From positions 62,001 to 126,000 of the forward strand of contig JACKDV010000022.1 of assembly GCA_020633315.1 (NCBI GenBank): 64,000 nucleotides of DNA, in the 5' to 3' direction. Below, in pieces: positions 9,076-15,831 of the stretch. The stretch's first letter is position 1. Each line of letters begins with the position of its first letter. The stretch comes from Myxococcales bacterium (GTDB taxonomy: Bacteria; Myxococcota_A; Polyangia; Nannocystales; Nannocystaceae). The notes under the pieces are model-generated. The model was given only the letters and a program-made list of their open reading frames with translations. It searched no databases and was not told where the DNA came from. Made by a program: the position numbers and the translations under genes.

Positions 9076-9933
9076 TCACATCATGCGGAGCAGCAGCCAC
9101 TCCAATGCACGGTCGGGCAGCAGCCACCGCAGCGTGGCCAGGATGCGGGCGTCGGCTCCCACCAAGTAGCGGGTGCGCGGGCGCTTGGCGAGCAGGGCGT
9201 GCTCCACCGCGCGCGCGACCGCGATCGGCTCCACCCCCTGGCTGCGGCCCCGCTCGGTGAAGCGAGCCATGCCGTCGTTGAGGTGCTGGTAGCGCTGCAT
9301 CGCCTCGGCGGGCAGCTCGTCGTTGAGCTTGTGGATCTGTGCCTCGCCCTTGTTCCAGATCTCGGTCTTGACCGCGCCCGGCTCCACGCACGCCGCCCAC
9401 AGCCCCTGCGATCGCAGCTCCATGCGCAGCGCGGCGGTGATGGCCTCCACCGCGAACTTGCTCGCCCCGTAGGGGGCCATCAGCGGCGTGGCCACCCGCC
9501 CGCCGATCGAGCCGATGTTGACCACGCGGCCGCGGCTGCGCAGCAGGTGGGGCAGCACCTTCTGGGTGGTGTCGACGAGGCCGAAGACGTTGACCTCGAG
9601 CTGGCGCCGCCAGTCCGACAGGGGGATCAGCTCCTGCGGCCCGCCGATCGCGACGCCGGCGTTGTTGACCAGGCCCCGCAGCGGCGCGCCGCCGAGGCGC
9701 TCGCCCAGCTCGGCGGTGGCGGTGGCGATCGAGTCCTGCTCGGCCACGTCGATGACGAGCGGCTCGACCTGCTCGCCCCCCGCGGCGACCAGCGCCTCGC
9801 CGTCGCTGGCCTTGCGCACGCCCGCGAGCACGCGCAGGCCTCGGCGGGCCAGGTGCAGGGCGGTGGCCCGACCGATGCCGGTCGAGGCACCGGTGATCAT
9901 CACCACGTCGCGGGAGGTCTCGGTGTCGCTCAT
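9076..9933 (-). CDS. SDR family NAD(P)-dependent oxidoreductase
   Basis: A 285-residue classical short-chain dehydrogenase. TGASTGIG (14-21) binds the cofactor, NNAG is at 90-93, the catalytic Ser is at 142, and the YxxxK pair is Tyr155 and Lys159. The C-terminal extension (about 190-285, ending in ALEWLLLRMM) is longer than in core SDRs and may form the substrate lid or a membrane-touching helix, as in retinol/hydroxysteroid dehydrogenase-like members. Substrate unknown. It stands alone between a kinase and the sulfite operon. A TAGGCT box lies exactly 7 bp before the ATG and there is no Shine-Dalgarno sequence. Confidence 0.92.
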   Translation of the reverse strand: MSDTETSRDVVMITGASTGIGRATALHLARRGLRVLAGVRKASDGEALVAAGGEQVEPLVIDVAEQDSIATATAELGERLGGAPLRGLVNNAGVAIGGPQELIPLSDWRRQLEVNVFGLVDTTQKVLPHLLRSRGRVVNIGSIGGRVATPLMAPYGASKFAVEAITAALRMELRSQGLWAACVEPGAVKTEIWNKGEAQIHKLNDELPAEAMQRYQHLNDGMARFTERGRSQGVEPIAVARAVEHALLAKRPRTRYLVGADARILATLRWLLPDRALEWLLLRMM

Positions 9934-9940
9934 CGGCGCG

Positions 9941-9946
9941 AGCCTA
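9941..9946 (-). promoter_or_regulatory. Leaderless-type -10 box of the SDR gene
   Basis: TAGGCT is 7 bp upstream of ATG 9933, where transcription would start at or next to the A of the start codon. Confidence 0.5.
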
Positions 9947-9990
9947 CGCCCGCCCCGGCCCGCGCCACCAGACGGGACGCGCGGCGCGAC

Positions 9991-10500
9991 TCAGGGCGCG
10001 GCGCTGCGTCGGCGGAACAGCGGTCGTGGGTCGTCGGCCGCGGCCTGGTAGCGCACGCTCAGCTCGCTGAAGGCCTCGAGCGCGTCGTGGATCGACTTGC
10101 CGGGCGCGAGCTCGAAGGCATCGAAGCCGCAGCGGTGCATGTAGAACAGCTGGTCGCGCAGCACGTGCCCCATGGCCCGCAGCTCGCCGCGGTAGCCGTG
10201 GCGGTCGCGGAGCAGGCGGGCCAGGCTGTAGCCGCGGCCGTCGGTGAATTTGGGGAACTCGATCGCCACCAGCGACAGCTCGGGCAGCACGGGCAGCAGC
10301 GGGTCGAGCTCGTCGGCCGGGGTGAGGCGCACCCCCACCTGGCCGCTGCCCTCGCGGGCCCGGGCGAGCAGGGGCTCGCGCTGCTCGAGGAGGCGAGCCA
10401 GGCTCACCGTGAGGTCCGCGGCGTGGGCGGGCAGCGGCTCGTCGTCGCCCAGGTGCACCCAGGCGCTGGTGACGATCTCACCTTGCTTGATGATCTCCAT
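9991..10500 (-). CDS. DUF934 family protein of the sulfite reduction operon
   Basis: A 169-residue protein of the DUF934 family, which is regularly encoded next to sulfite reductase and is thought to help sulfite reduction. FPKFTDGRGYSLARLLRDR near residue 86 and LRDQLFYMHRCGFDAFEL near 115 are the recognisable family blocks. The start at 10500 is set by a strong AAGGAGG six bases upstream. The gene overlaps the end of the sulfite reductase gene by 23 bp, so it is translationally coupled as the last gene of the operon. Confidence 0.88.
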   Translation of the reverse strand: MEIIKQGEIVTSAWVHLGDDEPLPAHAADLTVSLARLLEQREPLLARAREGSGQVGVRLTPADELDPLLPVLPELSLVAIEFPKFTDGRGYSLARLLRDRHGYRGELRAMGHVLRDQLFYMHRCGFDAFELAPGKSIHDALEAFSELSVRYQAAADDPRPLFRRRSAAP

Positions 10501-12151
10501 AGAGGGCCTCCTTGAAGGGCGGCAGCCCCACGCGGCGGAAGTAGTCGAGGAAGCGCTCGTCCTCGCCGGTGCGGCCGCCGAGGTAGGTCTCGAGCACGGT
10601 CTGAACCGCGTCGACGATCTCGGCACGGGAGAAGGCACGCCCCACGATCTGGCCGATCGAGGCGTCGTTGCCGGGCGAGCCGCCCAGCATGAGCTGGTAG
10701 GCCTCCTCGCCGATCTTGTCGATGCCGAGGATGCCGATGTTGCCCACGTGGTGGTGGCCGCAGGCGTTGATGCAGCCCGAGATCTTCAGCGACACCTCGC
10801 CCAGATCGCTCAGGTAGTCGAGGCGCTCGAAGCGCTCGCCGATCTCGATGGCCACCGGGATCGAGCGGGCGTTGGCGAGGTTGCAGAAATCCAGGCCGGG
10901 GCAGCAGATGCTGTCGGTGAGCGTGCCGGCGTTGGCGGTGGCCAGCTCGTGCTCCCGCAGCGCCGCGTGGAGCTGCCCCACCCGGGTCTGCTCCACGTGG
11001 GGCAGCACCAGGTTCTGGGTGTGGGTCACCACCAGCTCGCCGAAGGAGTACTCGTCGGCGAGGTCGGCCAGCGCGTCCATCTGGGAGTCGCTGGCGTCGC
11101 CGGGGGGACGGCCGGGGGCCTTGAGCGAGACCATCACCGCGCAGTAGCCGGGCTGGCGGTGGCCCAGCACGTTGTTGGCCACGAAGTAGCGCAGGGCGGG
11201 GTCGGCCCCCAGGGCCTGGGCCTGCAGCTGGAGGTCGGCGCTGGGCAGCTCGCGGTAGGCCGGCGGGGCGAAGAAGGCCTTGAGCCGATCGATCTCGGCT
11301 CGCTCGAGGCGGAGGGCGCCGTCGCGGATCTGCTCCCACTCCGCCTCCACCTGCGAGCGGAACTCGTCGATGCCCAGCTCGGCCACCAGGATCTTGATGC
11401 GTGCCTTGTACTTGTTGTCGCGGCGTCCGTAGCGGTTGTACACGCGCAGGATCGACTCGAGGTACGACAGCAGGTGCTCGTAGGGCAGGTGCTCCCGCAC
11501 CACGGGGGCGATGTGCGGGCTGCGGCCCATCCCGCCGCCGGCCAGGATCTGGAAGCCCCGCTGGCCCGCGTCGTCCTCCACGATGCGCACGCCGATGTCG
11601 TGGAAGCGCACCGCGGCCCGGTCGTCGTCGGGGGTGCCGGTGACCGCGATCTTGAACTTGCGGGGCAGGAACGCGAACTCGGGGTGGAAGGTGGACCACT
11701 GCCGGATGAGCTCGCAGTAGGGCCGCGGATCCTCGAGCTCGTCGGGGGCGACCCCGGCCAGGTGGTCCGAGGTGGTGTTGCGGATGCAGTTGCCGCTGGT
11801 CTGGATCGCGTGCATCTGCACGCGGGCCAGCGCGTCGAGGATGCGGGGGACGTCCTCGAGCTTGATCCAGTTGAACTGGATGTTCTGGCGGGTGCTGAAG
11901 TGGCCGTAGCCCTTGTCGTGCTCGCGAGCGATGGTGGCGAGCATGCGGAGCTGCGTGGAGCTCAGCAGGCCGTAGGGGATCGCCACGCGCAGCATGTACG
12001 CGTGGAGCTGCATGTACAGGCCGTTCTGCAGGCGCAGCGGCTTGAACTCGTCCTCGGTGATCGAGCCCTCGAGACGGCGCTGCACCTGCCCGCGGAACTG
12101 GGCGGCGCGCTCCTCCACGAGACGCTGGTCGTGGGCGTCGTACTGGTACAT
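10478..12151 (-). CDS. Nitrite/sulfite reductase, sirohaem and 4Fe-4S
   Basis: A 557-residue assimilatory reductase. FSTRQNIQFNWI and QTSGNCIRNTT in the N-terminal half are the substrate and sirohaem-binding blocks. The four cluster cysteines are in CCPGLDFC (about residues 414-421) and SGCINACG (about 458-464). It reduces sulfite to sulfide (or nitrite to ammonia) with six electrons. The DUF2849 and DUF934 partners on both sides argue for sulfite. No cysH, cysG or flavoprotein gene lies in the window, so electron supply and sirohaem synthesis must be encoded elsewhere. The gene starts 12 bp after the DUF2849 stop. Confidence 0.93.
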   Translation of the reverse strand: MYQYDAHDQRLVEERAAQFRGQVQRRLEGSITEDEFKPLRLQNGLYMQLHAYMLRVAIPYGLLSSTQLRMLATIAREHDKGYGHFSTRQNIQFNWIKLEDVPRILDALARVQMHAIQTSGNCIRNTTSDHLAGVAPDELEDPRPYCELIRQWSTFHPEFAFLPRKFKIAVTGTPDDDRAAVRFHDIGVRIVEDDAGQRGFQILAGGGMGRSPHIAPVVREHLPYEHLLSYLESILRVYNRYGRRDNKYKARIKILVAELGIDEFRSQVEAEWEQIRDGALRLERAEIDRLKAFFAPPAYRELPSADLQLQAQALGADPALRYFVANNVLGHRQPGYCAVMVSLKAPGRPPGDASDSQMDALADLADEYSFGELVVTHTQNLVLPHVEQTRVGQLHAALREHELATANAGTLTDSICCPGLDFCNLANARSIPVAIEIGERFERLDYLSDLGEVSLKISGCINACGHHHVGNIGILGIDKIGEEAYQLMLGGSPGNDASIGQIVGRAFSRAEIVDAVQTVLETYLGGRTGEDERFLDYFRRVGLPPFKEALYGDHQAR

Positions 12152-12163
12152 GAGAGGATGGGC

Positions 12164-12505
12164 CTACGCGCTCAAGCGAGTGGCGAGCGCGGGGTCGGGC
12201 CGGCGCAGCGGCGAGGTGGGCCCCACGCCGCGGATCTGCTCGCGTACGTTGGTGGCCCGCGGGCCCTCGGGTCCGATCACCACCTTGAAGGAGTAGGGAT
12301 CGCAGACCACCCGCTCCTGCGTGCGCGCGCGCGCGACCGCTGCATCGCGGACCGCATCGCTGGCGGTGGCCCACGCCTCGCGCAGGCGCGGAGCCCAGCT
12401 CCCGTCGATGCGCATGTAGACGGCCGAGCCGTCGTCGGTGCGGTTGGCGGTGATGACGAAGTGAGTGCCTCGGGACCGTGCCACGCCCAAAAGGTGGCCC
12501 AACAC
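12164..12505 (-). CDS. DUF2849 domain protein, first gene of the sulfite operon
   Basis: A small protein of about 113 residues. VITANRTDDGSAVYMRIDGS followed by VVCDPYSFKV and VREQIRGVGPT matches the layout of DUF2849 proteins, which are found immediately upstream of sulfite reductase in many proteobacteria. The role is unknown; an accessory function in sulfite reduction is inferred from the conserved neighbourhood. The start is uncertain: GTG 12505 gives the longest form, and GTG 12484 lies closer to the domain. Neither has a clear ribosome site. The upstream DNA is unusually AT-rich and likely carries the operon promoter. Confidence 0.75.
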   Translation of the reverse strand: MLGHLLGVARSRGTHFVITANRTDDGSAVYMRIDGSWAPRLREAWATASDAVRDAAVARARTQERVVCDPYSFKVVIGPEGPRATNVREQIRGVGPTSPLRRPDPALATRLSA

Positions 12506-12509
12506 CGGG

Positions 12510-12710
12510 GATGAATCAAACTCTCAATGGAAATGGGATAAATGCGGATGGTGCAGACGTTGGAACGCCCAATGGAGCCGTTCTCGACCAGAAAATGACC
12601 CGATATCGACCCGTACAATATTCTACTGTTTCACACGATGAATTATATGCGCACGGAACGCTGAGGATGTTCGAGCGAATAACCATATCGTCGGCCGCAA
12701 ATTCGTTCGG
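12510..12710. other. AT-rich intergenic island upstream of the sulfite operon
   Basis: These 200 bases are far richer in A and T than anything else in the window. They include minus-strand TATAAT (12642-12647) facing the sulfite operon, but no convincing -35 lies 16-18 bp away. No gene is seen. The region may hold the promoter and regulator sites of the operon, or be inserted DNA. Confidence 0.5.
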
Positions 12711-12773
12711 AGGCGCGCCGAGGCGAGGACGAGGTGCGTGGCCTCATCCTGCCGCGGCGTCTCGAGCGATCGC

Positions 12774-14726
12774 CTACGCGCCGTACTTCTGGATCGTGGC
12801 GTTGAGCCCCGGCAGCACCAGCCGCAGGTAGAGCGCCACCAGGCCGGCCAGACCCGCGAGCAGCAGGAAGAAGCTCACCGGGCTCATCATCCCCTGGATC
12901 CCGCCGAAGAAGCCGGAGAAGTTGTTGCCGAACGCGGTCGCGAGGAACCAGCCGCCCATGGTCAGGCCCACCAGGTGCGGCGGGGTGAGCTTGGTGACCA
13001 GCGACAGGCCCATGGGCGACAGGCACAGCTCGCCCAGGGTGACGATCGCGTAGAAGCCCACCAGCCACATGCCGGTGACCCGCGTGGTGCCGCCGTCGGT
13101 CATCGAGCCGGCCAGCGCCATCAGCAGCAGGGCCACGGTGGTGAGCACCATGCCCAGCAGGAGCTTCTGGGCCGTGGTGAGCCCCCGGCCCCGCCGCTGG
13201 AGCGAGGCGAAGAAGCCCACCAGCAGCGGGGTCAGGGCGATCACGAAGAATGCGTTCCACGACTGGTACAGCTCGGAGTTGAACACCCCGAGGTACTTGC
13301 CGGGGGGCAGGGTCTGGGGCGGATGCCCGAAGCGCTCCTCGTAGCGCTGGTAGAGCGCGGAGTGGAGCTCTTGCGGGATCACGAACACCCCGATGCGCTC
13401 GCCGTCCACCTCGCGCACGAACGCCACGCGTCGCTCCGCCTTGGCGCCCTCGGGCACCTCCACCGCGATCGTCTTGGCGCCGTGGGAGTCCTCGACCTCG
13501 TTGACCTTCACCACCCCCTCCGCGAACACCTTCACCGCGCGGCTGCTCACCGCGGTCGGCTCGTTGCCGTCGCCCTGCAGCGGCAGCTCCACCACCTCGA
13601 GATCAGGGTTGGCCTCCGCGATCGCGGTCACGGTCTTGGGGTCCATGCGCTGCTGGCCGAACATGCGCGCGTGGGTGGGGTCGGAGGCGATCGCCAGCGA
13701 GCGCGGATCGGGCCGGGGCACGTCCTCGCCGGCCGTGGGGTAGTAGCTGGGCAGCGCCTCCTGCTTCCAGATGCTCAGCACCCAGCTGGGGGCCGAGCGC
13801 GAGGTCTGGTCGCGGGCCCACTGGGTCATGGCCGAGCCGTTGAGGTGGAGGATCATGAAGAAGGTGCCGCCCGCGATGTAGATGGGCAGCAGCGCCCGCA
13901 GGCCCGGCCGCTCGCTCTCCTTGGCGTTGCGCACCAGGCTCACGAAGAAGTAGATGACCGGTAGCATGCCGAACAAGAAGCCCACGATGGCGGGGCGCAT
14001 GCCGGCGGGGAGCATCCCCTCGGTGGCCATCCACTTGGCGAGGAAGTAGCCGACCGCGCCGAAGGCCGCGGTGGGCAGCAGGATCTTGGCGAACACCACG
14101 CCCATGCCCGAGCCCCCCTCGCTCTTCTTGGGCGGGCGGTCGGCCGCCTCGAGCCGCTTCCACTGCGACAGCAGGATGACCATGGAGATCAACAGGCCGA
14201 AGCCGGCGATGCGGAAGGTCCACAGCCAGCCGGCCTCGTTGCGCACCGCGGCCGCGAGCAGGTTGGCGAACAGCGCCCCGATGTTGATCCCCATGTAGAA
14301 GATGTTGAAGCCCGCGTCGCGCCGGGGGTCGCCGGGCTCGTAGAGGTTGCCCACCATCACCGAGATGTTCGGCTTGAAGAAGCCGTTGCCCACGATGAGC
14401 CCGAGCAGCCCCAGCAAGAAGAAGCTCTTGCCCGGCACGCTCATCAGGAACAGCCCGGTGGCCATGCACACCGCGCCCACCAGCACCGCCCGCCGATAGC
14501 CCAGGAAGCGGTCTGCGAGCATCCCGCCGAGGAAGGGGGTGAAGTACACGAAGGCGAGGTACAGGCCGTAGATCTCGTTGCCCTCGGCCGAGGGCATGCC
14601 CAGGCCACCCCGCTCGGTGTCGGTGGTGTACAGCAGCAGGATGCCGACCATCGTGTAGAAGGCCAGGCGCTCCCACATCTCGGTGAAGAACAGCGCGTAC
14701 AGTCCGCTCGGGTGTCTCTTGCTCAA
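12774..14726 (-). CDS. Peptide MFS transporter (POT/PTR2 family)
   Basis: A 650-residue inner-membrane proton:oligopeptide symporter. The ExxER proton-coupling motif is in FTEMWERLAFY near residue 15, and the PTR2 signature is in FYMGINIGAL. About 12-14 hydrophobic segments are present. A long polar insert (about residues 315-465) sits between transmembrane helices, larger than in E. coli DtpA and typical of delta-proteobacterial and Bacteroidetes POTs. The start is TTG at 14726, supported by GGAGG seven bases upstream; no ATG fits. It is transcribed alone. Confidence 0.92.
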   Translation of the reverse strand: MSKRHPSGLYALFFTEMWERLAFYTMVGILLLYTTDTERGGLGMPSAEGNEIYGLYLAFVYFTPFLGGMLADRFLGYRRAVLVGAVCMATGLFLMSVPGKSFFLLGLLGLIVGNGFFKPNISVMVGNLYEPGDPRRDAGFNIFYMGINIGALFANLLAAAVRNEAGWLWTFRIAGFGLLISMVILLSQWKRLEAADRPPKKSEGGSGMGVVFAKILLPTAAFGAVGYFLAKWMATEGMLPAGMRPAIVGFLFGMLPVIYFFVSLVRNAKESERPGLRALLPIYIAGGTFFMILHLNGSAMTQWARDQTSRSAPSWVLSIWKQEALPSYYPTAGEDVPRPDPRSLAIASDPTHARMFGQQRMDPKTVTAIAEANPDLEVVELPLQGDGNEPTAVSSRAVKVFAEGVVKVNEVEDSHGAKTIAVEVPEGAKAERRVAFVREVDGERIGVFVIPQELHSALYQRYEERFGHPPQTLPPGKYLGVFNSELYQSWNAFFVIALTPLLVGFFASLQRRGRGLTTAQKLLLGMVLTTVALLLMALAGSMTDGGTTRVTGMWLVGFYAIVTLGELCLSPMGLSLVTKLTPPHLVGLTMGGWFLATAFGNNFSGFFGGIQGMMSPVSFFLLLAGLAGLVALYLRLVLPGLNATIQKYGA

Positions 14727-14869
14727 CGCAGTGCCTCCAGGTGGCGGGCGCGTCCGGGACGCTACCGTCGATCGCAGCCCGACGATAGCCCGGCCCCGGC
14801 CTCGCTCGTGCCCCGGCAGCGTAGCGGAGGCCGTTGGAGGCCGTCAGAGGGACTGCCCGCCCGACCCGA

Positions 14870-14887
14870 GCGGGGGGATCCCCCCGC
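14870..14887. terminator. 18-bp GC palindrome
   Basis: A perfect palindrome of G6/C6 arms around AT lies 45-62 bases past the stop of the small Cys-rich gene. It could stop its transcription, though it lacks a T-run and a proper loop. Two direct copies of GGCACCCGGGC follow. Confidence 0.3.
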
Positions 14888-14931
14888 GGCACCCGGGCGG
14901 CACCCGGGCGTCGTCGCAGCGAGGCCTCGCC

Positions 14932-15126
14932 TCACTCGTCGAGCGCACCGTTGGGCAGCAGGCCCTCGGGGGGTCGCTTGCCCTCGCGCTGCACGAAGCG
15001 GAAGCGCGCGCAGCGGGAGTGATCGCCGTAGCAGTAGGTCTCGAGGCAGTACCCCAGCGAGGTGCCCAGTCGCAGCGTGGGGAACAGCTCGCAGCGCTCG
15101 ATGTGGGGGCAGCGGTCGTCGGACAT
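14932..15126 (-). CDS. Small cysteine-rich protein, 64 residues
   Basis: Five cysteines at positions 6, 12, 27, 32 and 39 are arranged as CPHIERCELFP and YCYGDHSRCARF, with nearby His residues. This looks like a small zinc- or iron-sulfur-binding protein of the type often found in delta-proteobacteria. The ATG at 15126 is preferred because GAGG lies five bases upstream; GTG 15159 would add 11 residues. It is downstream of the methyltransferase gene on the same strand. The function is not known to me. Confidence 0.65.
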   Translation of the reverse strand: MSDDRCPHIERCELFPTLRLGTSLGYCLETYCYGDHSRCARFRFVQREGKRPPEGLLPNGALDE

Positions 15127-15207
15127 CCCGGCCTCGCCGAAGCTCTCCTCGGTTAGCACGCACCATCATCGGCGACCAGAGGGCAATTCGGGCCGCCCAC
15201 CGAGCGA

Positions 15208-15831
15208 TCAGTGGAGCGATCGATGACGCGAGCGCACCAGCCGATAGACGTGCACCTTGGAACGTCGTCTCCAGCTCATGTCGAGGCGGTGGATGGTCTC
15301 GAGGCGAAACCAATCGTTGTCGTCGAGATCCTGGGTGCTCACCCAGCGCAGCCCCGGACGCAGGCGAGCCAGTCGGGCGGCCAGCTCGTTCATGAACGGG
15401 GTGGAGAACGCGGTCGAGCAGGTATAGACGACGGTCGCCGGGCCGAGCCGAGCTCGCATGAAGTCGGCCCGCCGAAACGACACCGTGCTCGCGCGGAGCA
15501 GCCCCGTGGGTCGCAGCCGGGCCAGCATGCGACGCGCGATGCGGTGGCGGCTGGGGACGAGCTCGATGCCCACGCACTGGTCGACGGCCGCGCTCATCGC
15601 CACCTGCAGCACCACCTTGCCGATGCCCGAGCCCAGGTCGAAGAAGGCATCGCCGGGGCCGAGCCGCAGCAGCTCCACCAGCCGGGCGGCGGCGGTGGGC
15701 ATGATCTCGCCGTAGGTGGAGGACGAGCCGGTGGCCATCACCTCGGCGTCCTCGTCGGGGCGGAGCCCGTAGCCGTGCTCGTCGCCGTAGAGCCGGCGGA
15801 GCACCTCGCGGGGATCCTCGCGGCGGCTCAC
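15208..15831 (-). CDS. DOT1-like SAM-dependent methyltransferase
   Basis: A 207-residue protein with STYGEIMP (about 38-45) followed by a class I SAM-binding loop DLGSGIGKVVLQVA (65-78) and the acidic VGIELVPS. This order is that of DOT1-like methyltransferases, which in eukaryotes modify histone lysine; bacterial targets are unknown. The GTG start at 15831 overlaps the stop of the kinase gene as GTGA, so production is coupled to the kinase. The longer open frame to 15972 only shadows the kinase. It is likely cytoplasmic and could act on a partner of the kinase pathway (inference). Confidence 0.8.
   Translation of the reverse strand: MSRREDPREVLRRLYGDEHGYGLRPDEDAEVMATGSSSTYGEIMPTAAARLVELLRLGPGDAFFDLGSGIGKVVLQVAMSAAVDQCVGIELVPSRHRIARRMLARLRPTGLLRASTVSFRRADFMRARLGPATVVYTCSTAFSTPFMNELAARLARLRPGLRWVSTQDLDDNDWFRLETIHRLDMSWRRRSKVHVYRLVRSRHRSLH

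Noticed and set aside
12277..12618. Second small minus-strand frame upstream of the sulfite operon
   Set aside because: It overlaps the DUF2849 gene out of frame, has no family features, and runs through the AT-rich island.
12642..12647. TATAAT as a firm promoter of the sulfite operon
   Set aside because: No -35 at 16-18 bp, and the gene start is over 130 bp away; left as a possibility.
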